From Sinomonas atrocyanea (GTDB lineage Bacteria; Actinomycetota; Actinomycetes; Actinomycetales; Micrococcaceae), in contig NZ_JAUSTE010000010.1 of NCBI RefSeq assembly GCF_030812675.1, positions 1 to 64,000 on the forward strand: DNA of 64,000 bases, in the 5' to 3' direction. Below the pieces are notes generated by a model. That model was not told where the DNA came from. It did not search any database and saw only the letters and a program-made list of their open reading frames with translations. This document shows, in pieces, positions 17,084 to 30,667 of the stretch. The first letter of the stretch is position 1; each line of letters starts with the position of its first letter. The translations under genes and the position numbers were made by a program.

Positions 17084-17899
17084 TCAGGCGGGGTCGGGCG
17101 TCTTCTCCCCGGCCTCGACGGCAAGGTCGAGCGAGTTCCCGCGCACCGGCATGGGGCAGGTGCCGTAGGCGGTGAACGCGCTCGGATAGTTGATCGCCCG
17201 GTTGAAGTCGAGCACCACGGACCCGTCGGGGCGGGGCCGGGGCGTCTCGACCTTGCGCCAGTCGTCGGTGGTCCGGCCGTTGGTCTCGTCGTGGAACGTG
17301 ATGGTCAGCTCGCCGAGCCTGCCCTGTTCGGCCTGGAGCCGGTACTCGTGGCCGTGACGGCGGAACACCACCTCGCCGGCGGAGCGGTGCACTCCGTCCA
17401 CGAGCGGGTTCGCCGTGGAGATCGGCACGTCGCGCGGCTCGGGATACGGCTCCCAGCGCGCGTCGACGACCCACTCGGGCGCGTAGTCGAAGACGGGCAC
17501 CCCGGTGAAGCCAGTCAGGGTCGGGGACGCGGAGTCGCGGGTGCGGATCGCGTACCTGTTCCCGCGCACGGCCAGCTCGACCAGGACCGTCCCGTACACC
17601 ACCCAGTCCAGCGACTCCTCGTCCGCGAGCTCCGCGGTGTACGTCCCGTCCACAGGGTCGCCCGAGTCCGCGAAGACCAGGCCCTCGTCGGCGCGGGCGG
17701 TGAGCACCGCCGTCGTGCGCCCGCCCTCCGTGGCGGCGGACCACAGCCCGGGCACCACCTCGACGGGGGACGGCGTCGGCTCGAGCCATTGGAACGAGGT
17801 GAGCGTGAGCCAGCCGTGCTCCGCGGCGAGGGCGCGGTTGCGGCTGTCGCGGAAGCGCTGCCAGCGGGCCAGCTGGGCGTCGGCGGGGGAGTCAGTCAT
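17084..17899 (-). CDS. DUF1684 domain protein
   Basis: A 271-residue soluble protein matching DUF1684. Typical stretches are the N-terminal RWQRFRDSRNRALAAEHGWLTLTSFQWL, the middle YFAYAP-like FDYAPEWVVDARWEPYPEPRDVPIST, and the C-terminal DFNRAINYPSAFTAYGTCPMPVRGN (quoted only in part here). The family is widespread and lacks an assigned activity. The ATG at 17897-17899 has GAGGG just upstream and also CATTGT 7 bases before it. It converges on the acyl-CoA dehydrogenase with a 19-base gap. Confidence 0.85.
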   Translation of the reverse strand: MTDSPADAQLARWQRFRDSRNRALAAEHGWLTLTSFQWLEPTPSPVEVVPGLWSAATEGGRTTAVLTARADEGLVFADSGDPVDGTYTAELADEESLDWVVYGTVLVELAVRGNRYAIRTRDSASPTLTGFTGVPVFDYAPEWVVDARWEPYPEPRDVPISTANPLVDGVHRSAGEVVFRRHGHEYRLQAEQGRLGELTITFHDETNGRTTDDWRKVETPRPRPDGSVVLDFNRAINYPSAFTAYGTCPMPVRGNSLDLAVEAGEKTPDPA

Positions 17900-17937
17900 G
17901 CCCTCGACAATGCCACGGCGAGGCCGCGTATTCCCGC

Positions 17938-18585
17938 TCAGGCGCGGCGCAGCTCCAGGACCGCCACGACCCCGAACGCGCCCAGCACCGTCCCGGTCAC
18001 CCGGTCGATCCACTTCCGGAACGTGGCCCCGTTGAGCCAGCGCCCGAAGAACTGCGCCGCCGCGACGATCGCGAGGAACCACACGAGCGCCTCGGCGTTC
18101 GCCACGACCGAGAGCAGCAGGCCCATCGCCACCGGCGGGACCCCGGGGACGAGGAACTGGGGGATGACGGCGACGCAGAACATGCCGTACTTGGGGTTGA
18201 GCAGGTTGGAGACGAGCCCCTTCGCCCACGCCTTCCGCAGGGGCTCGAGGCTGTGGTGCGGCAGTGCGCCCGGCGGCAGGTCGCCGTCGCGCCGGGTGAG
18301 CGAGGCGCGCCACAGGCCGATGCCGAGCCAGACCATGTACGCCGCCCCGGCGATCCGCAGCACGTCGTACGCCACCTCTGAGACCGCGAGCAGCGCCGAG
18401 ACGCCGGTGGCCGCGGCCGCGCCCCACACGAACGCGCCCGTGATCATGCCCAGGGCGGCGGTGTACGCGTGCCGGCGGCCTTGGCTGAGCGTGTAGCGCA
18501 GCACGAGCGCCGTGTCCGTCCCGGGGATGACGGTGATGAGGGCGGCGATCGCGGCGAAGCCGAGCAGGGAATCGGTCAGGGTCAC
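17938..18585 (-). CDS. LysE-family translocator
   Basis: A 215-residue membrane protein with six hydrophobic segments. The family signature PGTDTALVLRYTLSQGRRHAY is near residues 21-41, followed by GAFVWGAAAATG and GAAYMVWLGIGLW. Members export amino acids or related small solutes. The start is GTG; TATCCT lies 6 bases upstream on the coding strand, consistent with a leaderless mRNA. It is upstream of and co-oriented with the DUF1684 gene, 38 bases apart. Confidence 0.88.
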   Translation of the reverse strand: MTLTDSLLGFAAIAALITVIPGTDTALVLRYTLSQGRRHAYTAALGMITGAFVWGAAAATGVSALLAVSEVAYDVLRIAGAAYMVWLGIGLWRASLTRRDGDLPPGALPHHSLEPLRKAWAKGLVSNLLNPKYGMFCVAVIPQFLVPGVPPVAMGLLLSVVANAEALVWFLAIVAAAQFFGRWLNGATFRKWIDRVTGTVLGAFGVVAVLELRRA

Positions 18586-18591
18586 CGTTCA

Positions 18592-18597
18592 AGGATA
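18592..18597 (-). promoter_or_regulatory. -10 element, leaderless LysE gene
   Basis: TATCCT on the coding strand, 6 bases (TGAACG) before GTG 18585. No Shine-Dalgarno sequence is present. Confidence 0.55.
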
Positions 18598-18740
18598 TCG
18601 AGGCCCAATGCCGCGGCGTGGGTAGCCGTTCAGCGCACCGGAAGTACCGTTCGGCGCAAAAGTGACGAAAGCCACTCGCGGGGGCATAGCGTGTGCGGGG
18701 AACGGTCGGGGCTCGGCCCGGCCGCGGACAGGAGGACCCG

Positions 18741-20126
18741 ATGGCGTGGCTCGACCGCGAGCATAGCGTTGCCCGACCAGGATTCAACCGCTGGCTCATC
18801 CCTCCCGCGGCGCTCGCGGTGCACCTGTGCATCGGCCAGGCGTACGCCACGAGCGTGTACAAGACAGCGCTCGTGAAGCACTTCGGGGTGGGCCTGACCG
18901 AGATCGGCGTGATCTTCTCGGTCGCGATCGTGATGCTCGGCCTCTCGGCGGCGGTCATGGGCACCTGGGTGGACCGCAACGGGCCCCGCAAGGCCATGGT
19001 CGTGGCAGCCGTGTTCTGGGCCGGCGGCTTCCTCGTGGGGGCCGCCGGGATCTTCACCCGCCAGCTGTGGCTCGTGTACCTCGGGTACGGGGTGATCGGC
19101 GGGGTCGGGCTCGGGATCGGCTACATCTCGCCCGTGTCCACCCTCATCAAGTGGTTCCCGGACCGCCCGGGCCTCGCGACGGGCCTGGCGATCATGGGGT
19201 TCGGCGGCGGCGCGCTCATCGCCAGCCCGCTCTCAACCGCGCTCCTGAACGCCTACGACCCGGCGTCCGCGGCGCCCGGCGCCGTGGCGAGCGGCGACGC
19301 CGTGGGCAAGCTCTTCCTCACCCTCGCGGTGGTCTACTTCGCCTACATGCTCTTCGGCGCCTTCACCATCAAGGTCCCGCCGCCCGGGTGGTCGCCGGCC
19401 GGCTTCGACCCCGCCTCGGTCCGCTCCCACGCCCTCATCACCACGGGCCAGGTCCGGGCCGCGAAGGCCATCAGGACCCCGCAGTTCTGGCTCCTGTGGG
19501 TCGCGCTGTTCTGCAACGTCACGGCCGGGATCGGGATCCTCGAGCAGGCCGCGCCGATGATCCAGGACTTCTTCCGGCAGCCCGGCGGCAAGTCCCTCGT
19601 GGCGGCGTCGGTGGCCGGCGGGTTCGTGGGGCTGCTCTCGATCGGCAACATGGCCGGCCGCTTCGTCTGGTCGGCGACCTCGGACAAGATCGGCCGCAAG
19701 CGCATGTACATGGGCTACCTCGGCGTCGGGGCGGTCCTGTACGTCCTGCTGGCCTTCGCCGGGCACACCTCCACGGCCCTGTTCGTGCTCTTCGCGTTCG
19801 TCATCATCTCGTTCTACGGCGGCGGCTTCTCCACGGCGCCCGCATACCTGCGGGACCTCTTCGGGACCCTCGAGGTGGGCGCCATCCACGGCCGGCTCCT
19901 CACAGCGTGGTCCGCGGCCGGCGTGGTGGGCCCGCTGGTCGTCAACGGGGTCCTCGATGCGCAGGGCACACCCGGCAAGCTCACCGCGGCGGCCTACCAG
20001 CCTGCGCTGCTGATCATGGTGGGCCTGCTCGTGGTCGGGTTCGTGGCGAACCTGCTCATCAAGCCCGTCGACACGACATTCCACGAGCCCGAGCCCGCCG
20101 CCGCGGGCGCAGCGAAGGAGAGCTGA
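18741..20126 (+). CDS. OFA-family MFS transporter (oxalate/formate antiporter-like)
   Basis: A 461-residue, 12-segment major facilitator. I start it at ATG 18741, which has GGAGG six bases upstream; an in-frame start 16 codons earlier does not. OFA-type marks are NRWLIPPAALAVHLCIGQAYATSVYK, the motif A-like DRNGPRKAMV near residue 80, and YGVIGGVGLGIGYISPVSTLIKWFPDRPGLATG. The family exchanges organic anions. The next gene, two bases downstream, encodes a 33-residue single-span peptide of the kind annotated as an MFS small subunit, so the functional unit is probably a complex. A possible -10 (TAGCGT) lies near 18690. Confidence 0.88.
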   Translation: MAWLDREHSVARPGFNRWLIPPAALAVHLCIGQAYATSVYKTALVKHFGVGLTEIGVIFSVAIVMLGLSAAVMGTWVDRNGPRKAMVVAAVFWAGGFLVGAAGIFTRQLWLVYLGYGVIGGVGLGIGYISPVSTLIKWFPDRPGLATGLAIMGFGGGALIASPLSTALLNAYDPASAAPGAVASGDAVGKLFLTLAVVYFAYMLFGAFTIKVPPPGWSPAGFDPASVRSHALITTGQVRAAKAIRTPQFWLLWVALFCNVTAGIGILEQAAPMIQDFFRQPGGKSLVAASVAGGFVGLLSIGNMAGRFVWSATSDKIGRKRMYMGYLGVGAVLYVLLAFAGHTSTALFVLFAFVIISFYGGGFSTAPAYLRDLFGTLEVGAIHGRLLTAWSAAGVVGPLVVNGVLDAQGTPGKLTAAAYQPALLIMVGLLVVGFVANLLIKPVDTTFHEPEPAAAGAAKES

Positions 20127-20127
20127 C

Positions 20128-20229
20128 ATGAAGACCGCACGCCTTGCCCTCGGCTGGATCCTCGTGGGCCTGCCGCTCCTCTACGGGGTCGCGACCACGC
20201 TCATGAAGGCCGCCGACCTGTTCGGCTGA
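20128..20229 (+). CDS. MFS transporter small subunit, 33 residues
   Basis: A short ORF with ATG at 20128, one base after the MFS TGA, preceded by GAAGGAG. The peptide begins MKTARLALGWILVGLPLLYG and ends KAADLFG. It is one transmembrane helix with a basic N-terminus, so N-in topology is likely. Tiny single-span proteins just downstream of OFA-type transporters are a recognised family (MFS transporter small subunit). The match here is by context, size and sequence character. It presumably stabilises or modulates the transporter in the membrane. Confidence 0.8.
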   Translation: MKTARLALGWILVGLPLLYGVATTLMKAADLFG

Positions 20230-20328
20230 CCGCTACGCCGGCGCTCCCCGCCGCGCGGCGGCGCGCGATGGCCGTGAGGGCGGAGGCCAGGAGGAAGCGC
20301 GGGCCCGCGCTCACCCTCGCGGCTTCGG

Positions 20329-20334
20329 TACGGT
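20329..20334 (+). promoter_or_regulatory. -10 element, leaderless 101-residue hypothetical gene
   Basis: TACGGT lies exactly 6 bases (GGCCCC) before ATG 20341, with no ribosome binding site. The preceding gap from 20230 contains only a short palindrome (CCGCCGCGCGGCGG, 20248-20261) that may terminate the MFS operon. Confidence 0.5.
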
Positions 20335-20340
20335 GGCCCC

Positions 20341-20646
20341 ATGCCCAGCTACCGCGCCGTCCTCCAGATCACGGGCCTGCGCCCAGGCCAGCCGCCGGAG
20401 CGGGTCATGGATGCCGCCCGTGAGGCCCTCGGCTCGCTCCACCACGTCGAGGCCCACCAGATCGACGTGGTCCGGGGCGTCCCCCAGATCACGCTGCGGT
20501 TCCTCGTCGAGGCCGAGAACGACGACGCCGAGGTCGCCGCCGCCCGCCGGGCCGCGCTGGTCCTGCAGGACGCGGTGGAGGATGTGGCGACCACGGGCAG
20601 GCTGCAGGTGCTCCGGCGCCGGCGCGGGGCCTGGATCCCGGTGTAG
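20341..20646 (+). CDS. Hypothetical protein, 101 residues
   Basis: I do not recognise a family. The protein reads as a small alpha/beta domain. A beta strand (SYRAVLQITGL) is followed by a helix (ERVMDAAREALGSLHHVEAH), strands (IDVVRGVPQITLRFLVEA), a long charged helix (DDAEVAAARRAALVLQDAVED) and a final strand (RLQVLRRRRG). This order (beta-alpha-beta-beta-alpha-beta) is ferredoxin-like, suggesting an ACT- or RNA-binding-like fold. It has no Cys, signal peptide or membrane segment. A TACGGT -10 six bases before the ATG and normal codon use support a real gene. Confidence 0.6.
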   Translation: MPSYRAVLQITGLRPGQPPERVMDAAREALGSLHHVEAHQIDVVRGVPQITLRFLVEAENDDAEVAAARRAALVLQDAVEDVATTGRLQVLRRRRGAWIPV

Positions 20647-20748
20647 CCGGGCAGGAACTGCGTCACTCACCGCCCCATCGGGCCCGTTTCGGGCGGATCC
20701 GACCGTGAATGGTGCAGTTTCGCGCGCCGCAGGTCCCCAGCGGCCGGC

Positions 20749-21267
20749 TCAGCCCGCCCGGTGCAGCGCGGCGGCGAAGGCGGCGGCGGTCGTCGCCCCG
20801 AACAGCACGAATTCGACGCGCTCCACCGTCCCGGGGTCCGCGGCCCGGACGGTCTCGATCGCCGTCGCCGCCACCACGTCCCGGTCCCACCCGTAGATCC
20901 CCGCCGAGATCGCGGGGAACGCGACGGACGCCGCGCCGAGGCTCCGGGCCACCGCCAGGCTCTCGGCGAAGCACGAGGCGAGCAGGGCCCGGTCCCGCTG
21001 GCCCGCGTTCCAGTTCGGCCCCACGGTGTGGATCACCCAGGACGCCGGCAGCCGGAACGCCGGGGTCGCCACGGCCTCGCCCACCGGCAGGCCGCCGGGG
21101 AGGCGGGTCTGGCGGAGGTCGCGGCAGGCCTCGAGGAGCTCCGGGCCCGCGGCCCGGTGGATCGCGCCGTCCACGCCCCCTCCGCCGAGCAGCGAGGAGT
21201 TCGCGGCGTTCACGATCGCGTCGACCCGACGCGTGGTGATGTCCCCTTCGACGATGTCGATCTGCAT
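20749..21267 (-). CDS. Macrodomain protein (O-acetyl-ADP-ribose deacetylase-like)
   Basis: A 172-residue macrodomain. The ATG at 21265-21267 ([12 protein letters not shown]) is chosen because the fold begins exactly there; an in-frame start 7 codons upstream adds nothing. The signature [30 protein letters not shown] (residues about 14-43), VIHTVGPNW, and [14 protein letters not shown] match the MacroD/YmdB class that removes ADP-ribose or acetyl from ADP-ribose. CACACT lies 6 bases before the ATG, the same unusual -10-like hexamer and spacing as the sulfite-oxidase-fold gene. Confidence 0.93.
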   Translation of the reverse strand: MQIDIVEGDITTRRVDAIVNAANSSLLGGGGVDGAIHRAAGPELLEACRDLRQTRLPGGLPVGEAVATPAFRLPASWVIHTVGPNWNAGQRDRALLASCFAESLAVARSLGAASVAFPAISAGIYGWDRDVVAATAIETVRAADPGTVERVEFVLFGATTAAAFAAALHRAG

Positions 21268-21316
21268 GCCACCAGTGTGCGCCTCCACGGGCCAGGCGGC
21301 GGACCAGGCGGCGGGA

Positions 21317-22273
21317 TCAGGCGGGGGACTCCTGCAGGGAGAGCCGGCTGCGGAACTCCGTCTCCCGGTTGGTCAGCGGGTCCCGGAATCGGATCCCCCG
21401 CGCGAGGAGCTGGAGGGGGCGCGTGTAGTCGTCCGGGGCCTGGTCCAGCAGCACCGGGTAGAACGGATCGTGCAGGATCCCGGCCCCGAGCCCGGCCATG
21501 TGGACGCGCAGCTGGTGGGTCTTGCCGGTGTGCGGCTCGAGCCGGAACAGCGCGCGCGGCGCATCCGCCGGCCCGCCCACGCGCTCCAGGCTCACGCGGG
21601 TCTCGGCGTTCGGCTCGCCCTCCACCACCGAGGCGAGGAGGTAGTCGCGCCGCTTCTCCATGCGGTTGCGGACGACGACGGGTGCCGCGAACCGCTCGGC
21701 CGCCCACTCGGCGTCGTGGGCCGCGGCCCCGGCGGGGGCGAGCGCGGAGACGCACTCGTACTCCTTCCGCACGGCCCGCCGCTCGAAGAGGACCTGGTAC
21801 TTCCCTCGGGTGTCCGGGTTCACAGAGAACAGCAGCACCCCGGCCGTCATGCGGTCCAGACGGTGCATGGGGATGAGGTCGGGCAGGTCCAGGGCGTTGC
21901 GCAGCCGCACGAGCGCCGACTCCTGGATGTAGGCGCCGCCCGGGGTGGTGGGGAGGAAGTGCGGCTTGTCCGCGACCAGGACGTGCTCGTCGCGGTGCAG
22001 CACGGTGATCTCCACCGGCAGCCGCTCCTCCGGCGGCAGCGTGCGGTAGTACCAGATGAACGTGTGCTCCTCGAGCGGCGTGGCCCGGTCCAGGGGGGAG
22101 CCGTCCATCCCGACGATCTCGCCGCCGTCGAACCTGGCCAGGATCCCCTCCGGGTCGATGTGCCCCCAGCGGTGCAGCATGTAGTCCAGCGCGGTGTCCC
22201 ACGGTCCCTCGGCCGGCAGCCGCAGGCGGGTCGCGTTGACGCCGTCGCGCACGGGCAAGGGGGATTTCATCAC
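21317..22273 (-). CDS. RluA-family pseudouridine synthase
   Basis: A 318-residue enzyme. The catalytic Asp is D140 in HRLDRMTAG. The flanking [12 protein letters not shown] near 102-113 and the C-terminal [19 protein letters not shown] are standard RluA motifs. It isomerises uridine to pseudouridine in rRNA or tRNA; the exact site is not predictable. The start is GTG 22273 or ATG 22270. TACCCT six bases before the GTG favours GTG and a leaderless message. It is divergent from ppc with only 45 bases between start codons. Confidence 0.92.
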   Translation of the reverse strand: MMKSPLPVRDGVNATRLRLPAEGPWDTALDYMLHRWGHIDPEGILARFDGGEIVGMDGSPLDRATPLEEHTFIWYYRTLPPEERLPVEITVLHRDEHVLVADKPHFLPTTPGGAYIQESALVRLRNALDLPDLIPMHRLDRMTAGVLLFSVNPDTRGKYQVLFERRAVRKEYECVSALAPAGAAAHDAEWAAERFAAPVVVRNRMEKRRDYLLASVVEGEPNAETRVSLERVGGPADAPRALFRLEPHTGKTHQLRVHMAGLGAGILHDPFYPVLLDQAPDDYTRPLQLLARGIRFRDPLTNRETEFRSRLSLQESPA

Positions 22274-22279
22274 CTATCA

Positions 22280-22285
22280 AGGGTA
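22280..22285 (-). promoter_or_regulatory. -10 element, leaderless pseudouridine synthase gene
   Basis: TACCCT on the coding strand, 6 bases (TGATAG) before GTG 22273. It lies inside the 45-base divergent region; the ppc -10 (TAGCCT, 22303-22308) is only 18 bases away on the other strand. Confidence 0.5.
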
Positions 22286-22318
22286 TCCTCGCGCTGGAAA
22301 CCTAGCCTCTGGAGTGCC

Positions 22319-25177
22319 ATGCCCGCGTCTTTCGACGCCCCAGATCCCGCCGCCACGCCGCCGGAGGACGCCGCCCCCGCCGCGGAGCTGCGCGCCGACG
22401 TCCGGCGCGTCTCGACCCTGCTCGGCGAGTCCCTCGTGCGCCAGCACGGCCAGGGGCTCCTGCGCCTGGTCGAGGAGGTGCGGCTGCTGACCAAGGAGTC
22501 GAAGGAGGCCGCGCGCGGCGGGGCGGGGGCGCTCGGCCCGTGGAACGCGGCCGACGTCGCCGCGCAGGTCCGCGAGCTGCTCGCCTCCCTGCCGCTCGAG
22601 CAGGCGACCGAGCTCGTGCGGGCCTTCGCGTTCTACTTCCACCTGGCCAACGCCGCCGAGCAGCTGCACCGGGTGCGGGAGCTGGGGGAGAGGCCGGACG
22701 ACGCCGGGTGGCTGGCCGCCGCCGTCCGGGACATCGCCGAGCAGGCCGGCCCGGAGGCCCTCCAGCAGGCGGTGGACTCCCTTGACGTCCGCCCGGTCTT
22801 CACTGCCCACCCCACCGAGGCCACGCGCCGCTCCGTCCTGGACAAGCTCCGGGCGATCGACCGCATCCTCGAGGTGCCCGCCGCCGAGGGCTCGGCGCTC
22901 AGGCGGCGGCAGGACCGGCGCCTGGCGGAGATCATCGACCAGATGTGGCAGACCGACGAGGTCCGCCTCGTGAGTCCGGCCCCGCTCGACGAGGCCCGCA
23001 ATGCGGTCTACTACCTGGGCGAGATCCTCACCGGGGCACTGCCGGAGGTCCTCGACCAGCTCGCCGACCTCCTCGCCGAACACGGGGTCACGCTCCCGCC
23101 GGGGCGCGCACCCCTGCGGTTCGGCTCCTGGATCGGCGGGGACCGGGACGGCAACCCGAACGTCACCCCGGAGGTGACGCGCGAGATCCTGGGGCTGCAG
23201 AACCAGACCGCGGTGCGGATCGCCGTGGGGGTCATGGACGAGCTCATCAGCTCCCTGTCGAACTCGACCGACCTCACGCCGGTGGTGCCCGAGCTCGAGG
23301 AGTCGATCCGCCACGACCTGGACCGGCTCCCGGCACTCGACCCGCGCGTCCTGGAGCTCAACGCCCACGAGCCGTATCGGCTCAAGCTGACCTGCATCAA
23401 GGCCAAGCTGCTCAACACCGGCCGCCGCGTGGCCTCCGGCGCGGCCCACGAGCCCGGCCGCGACTACATCAACGCCGCCCAGCTCGCGGCGGACCTCGAT
23501 GTCGTCGAGCGGTCCCTCCGCTCGCACTCGCCGCTGGCGGCCGACGGCGTGCTGGGCACCGCCCGCCGCGTCCTCGCCTCGTTCGGGCTGCACCTCGCGA
23601 CGCTGGACATCCGCGAGCACGCCGACTACCACCACGAGGCCGTGGGGCTCCTGCTCGACCCGCTCGGCGAGCTGCCGAGGCCGTTCCTCGAGCTGCCGCG
23701 CGCCGAGCGCCAGCGCGTGCTGGCCCGCGAACTCGGCTCGCGGCGTCCCCTCTCCGGCCACCCGGTGGTCCTCCCCGGGCACGCGGGCAGGATCTACGAG
23801 ACGATGCGGGTGATCCGCCAGGCCCGGCGGCTCCTCGGCCCCGACGTCATCGAGACGTACATCGTGTCCGTGACCCGCGGGCCCGACGACGTCCTGGCCG
23901 CCGCGCTGCTGGCCCGCGAGGCCGGGCTCGTCCGGCTCTTCGGGGACGAGCCGTACTCGCACATCGGGTTCGCGCCGCTGCTCGAGTCGCTCGAGGAGCT
24001 GCGGCATGCGGCGGAGATCGTTGACGGGCTGCTGTCCGAGCCGGCGTACCGCGAGCTCGTGCGGCTGCGCGGGGACGTGCAGGAGGTCATGCTGGGGTAC
24101 TCGGACTCCAACATGGAATCCGGCGTGTTCACGAGCCAGTGGGAGATCCACAAGGCCCAGCGGAACCTGCGCGACGTCGCCGCCCGCCACGGGGTGCGGC
24201 TGCGGCTGTTCCACGGCCGCGGCGGCTCGGTGGGCCGCGGAGGCGGCCCCACGTACGAGGCCATCATGGCCCAGCCGAACGGTGTCCTCGAGGGCGAGAT
24301 CAAGTTCACCGAGCAGGGCGAGGTCATCTCGGACAAGTACTCGCTGCCCGGCCTGGCACGCGAGAACCTCGAGCTCTCGCTCGCCGCCGTCATGCGGGCC
24401 ACGGCGCTGCACCGGGACCCCCACACCGCCCTGCGCGACCGCGAGCGCTTCAGCGCCCTCATGGACCTCGTCTCGGACGCGGCGTTCGCCCGGTACCGGA
24501 CCCTCATCGACGACCCGGACCTGCCGGCCTACTTCCTCGCGTCGACGCCGGTGGAGCTCATCGGTCGGCTCAACATCGGGTCCCGCCCGGCGCGGCGGCC
24601 CGAGGCGGAGCCGGCGTCGGACGGGCTCCCCGGGCTGGAGGGGATGCGGGCGATCACCTGGGTCTTCGGCTGGACCCAGTCGCGGCAGATCGTCCCCGGC
24701 TGGTTCGGGGTCGGGTCGGGGCTGCGGGCGGCCCGGGAGGCGGGCAAGGACCGCGAGCTGCGCGAGATGTACGCGCGCTGGCCCATCTTCGCCTCGGTCA
24801 TCTCCAACGTCGAGATGACCCTGGCCAAGACCGACCTCGAGATCGCCTCGCACTACGTCTCGACCCTCGTCCCGCCCGGGCTGCACCGGTTCTTCGACGC
24901 GATCCGCGCCGAGTTCGAGCTGACGGTGGCCGAGGTGCGCCGGCTCACCGGGGAGTCGGAGCTGCTCGATGCCTCCCCGACGCTCAAGCGGACGCTCGAG
25001 ATCCGGGACCAGTACCTCGACCCGATCAGCTACCTGCAGGTCGAGCTGCTGCGCCGGCTCCGCTCCGGCGCGGAGGGGGAGCACGACGTCGAGGGGCCGG
25101 GAACCGCGGAGAAGCTGCAGCGGGCACTGCTCATCACCATCAACGGAGTCGCCGCGGGCCTGCGCAACACTGGCTAG
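22319..25177 (+). CDS. ppc: Phosphoenolpyruvate carboxylase
   Basis: A 952-residue enzyme of standard length. It converts PEP and bicarbonate to oxaloacetate, an anaplerotic cytosolic step. The catalytic His164 sits in [26 protein letters not shown] near 277-290 and the PEP-binding loop [15 protein letters not shown] near residues 631-645 are intact, and the C-terminus ends in NTG as usual. I start at ATG 22319-22321 because GGAG lies four bases upstream and TAGCCT (22303-22308) supplies a -10; the frame is open much further upstream only through GC bias. Confidence 0.97.
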   Translation: MPASFDAPDPAATPPEDAAPAAELRADVRRVSTLLGESLVRQHGQGLLRLVEEVRLLTKESKEAARGGAGALGPWNAADVAAQVRELLASLPLEQATELVRAFAFYFHLANAAEQLHRVRELGERPDDAGWLAAAVRDIAEQAGPEALQQAVDSLDVRPVFTAHPTEATRRSVLDKLRAIDRILEVPAAEGSALRRRQDRRLAEIIDQMWQTDEVRLVSPAPLDEARNAVYYLGEILTGALPEVLDQLADLLAEHGVTLPPGRAPLRFGSWIGGDRDGNPNVTPEVTREILGLQNQTAVRIAVGVMDELISSLSNSTDLTPVVPELEESIRHDLDRLPALDPRVLELNAHEPYRLKLTCIKAKLLNTGRRVASGAAHEPGRDYINAAQLAADLDVVERSLRSHSPLAADGVLGTARRVLASFGLHLATLDIREHADYHHEAVGLLLDPLGELPRPFLELPRAERQRVLARELGSRRPLSGHPVVLPGHAGRIYETMRVIRQARRLLGPDVIETYIVSVTRGPDDVLAAALLAREAGLVRLFGDEPYSHIGFAPLLESLEELRHAAEIVDGLLSEPAYRELVRLRGDVQEVMLGYSDSNMESGVFTSQWEIHKAQRNLRDVAARHGVRLRLFHGRGGSVGRGGGPTYEAIMAQPNGVLEGEIKFTEQGEVISDKYSLPGLARENLELSLAAVMRATALHRDPHTALRDRERFSALMDLVSDAAFARYRTLIDDPDLPAYFLASTPVELIGRLNIGSRPARRPEAEPASDGLPGLEGMRAITWVFGWTQSRQIVPGWFGVGSGLRAAREAGKDRELREMYARWPIFASVISNVEMTLAKTDLEIASHYVSTLVPPGLHRFFDAIRAEFELTVAEVRRLTGESELLDASPTLKRTLEIRDQYLDPISYLQVELLRRLRSGAEGEHDVEGPGTAEKLQRALLITINGVAAGLRNTG

Positions 25178-25278
25178 CCCAGGGGGGACCATAGGCCCTT
25201 CCTCCCCGGACGGGCGCGCGGCAGGCTGGTTCCGGTGGGACCGCCAGGAGCCCCGCCGAGGGAGGAAGGTGAGCAGAG

Positions 25279-25704
25279 ATGACTGAACTGACCCGATGGT
25301 TCGACTCGCGTCGCACGCCCTTCGAGCTCATCGAGAGGCTCTTCGAGGGCGACGCGGGCCAGGGCGCGGGCATCAAGGTCGAGGAGGTGCGCGACGGCGA
25401 TTCGCTGGTGGTCCGGGCCGAGCTCCCCGGCATCGACCCCGAGAAGGACGTCGACGTGAGCGTCTCCAACGGGGCCCTCCACATCAGCGCGCACCGCGAG
25501 GAGAAGTCCGAGGAGAAGTCGAAGGGCTCCTACCGCAGCGAGTTCCGCTACGGCTCGTTCTCCCGGACGCTGCCGCTGCCGGAGGGCGCGACGGCCGAGT
25601 CGGTCACGGCTTCCTACAAAGACGGCGTGCTCGAGGTCCGGGTGCCGGTTCCCACGACGCCGCCCGCGCCGCCGTCATCCAAGGTCCAGGTCACGCGCGG
25701 CTGA
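25279..25704 (+). CDS. Hsp20/alpha-crystallin small heat-shock protein
   Basis: A 141-residue small heat-shock protein. The ATG follows GGGAGGAAGGTGAGCAG. Residues about 32-130 form the alpha-crystallin domain: VRAELPGIDPEKDVDVSV, ALHISAHREE, a YRSEFRYGSFSRTLPLPEG segment and the closing KDGVLEVRVPVP. The C-terminal tail is Pro-rich. It holds unfolding proteins in the cytosol. No HAIR or CIRCE element is visible upstream, so heat regulation cannot be inferred. Confidence 0.95.
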   Translation: MTELTRWFDSRRTPFELIERLFEGDAGQGAGIKVEEVRDGDSLVVRAELPGIDPEKDVDVSVSNGALHISAHREEKSEEKSKGSYRSEFRYGSFSRTLPLPEGATAESVTASYKDGVLEVRVPVPTTPPAPPSSKVQVTRG

Positions 25705-25754
25705 GGCCTGGCGTCCGGGCAGCGGCCTCAAGCAGCTGGGACTGCCGTCCGGAA

Positions 25755-25804
25755 GAGGTGGCCCCGCACCGTACAGGACACCCTGTGTGATGCGGGGCCA
25801 CCTC
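25755..25804. terminator. Large hairpin between convergent hsp20 and PEP synthase genes
   Basis: GAGGTGGCCCCGCA (25755-25768) and TGCGGGGCCACCTC (25791-25804) form a perfect 14-bp stem. Inside the loop, ACAGG-ACAC-CCTGT forms a second 5-bp stem. There is no T-run. It may act as a bidirectional terminator, but its right arm is also the first copy of the 21-bp tandem repeat, so it could be a remnant of a mobile sequence. Confidence 0.55.
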
Positions 25805-25853
25805 CCTGTGTTGAGGGGTCATGTCCCTGCGCTGAGGGGTCATGTCCCTGCGC
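25791..25853. repeat. Three 21-bp tandem repeats
   Basis: Units at 25791-25811 (diverged), 25812-25832 and 25833-25853 (identical to each other). The unit starts TGAGGGGTCATG and ends TCCCTGCGC. The hairpin's left arm is an inverted partial copy. No coding potential is seen; the rest of the 215-base gap has nothing recognisable. Confidence 0.8.
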
Positions 25854-25919
25854 TGACCAGGCGGCGGAGCCAAGGCCCCCATGACCCTGGCTCCACCGTC
25901 CGGAGTGTGATGGCGGCGC

Positions 25920-28328
<2,409 letters not shown>

Positions 28329-28333
28329 GCGGC

Positions 28334-30632
<2,299 letters not shown>

Positions 30633-30667
30633 GGAACCTGTGGACCAGGCTTAGTGGGAATCCGGGC

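Noticed and set aside
20248-20261. CCGCCGCGCGGCGG as an intrinsic terminator
   Set aside because: The stem is short (5 bp) and without a T-run; palindromes of this kind are common in such GC-rich DNA.
25791-25853. The 21-bp tandem repeats as a CRISPR array
   Set aside because: The units abut without spacers and there are no cas genes in the window.
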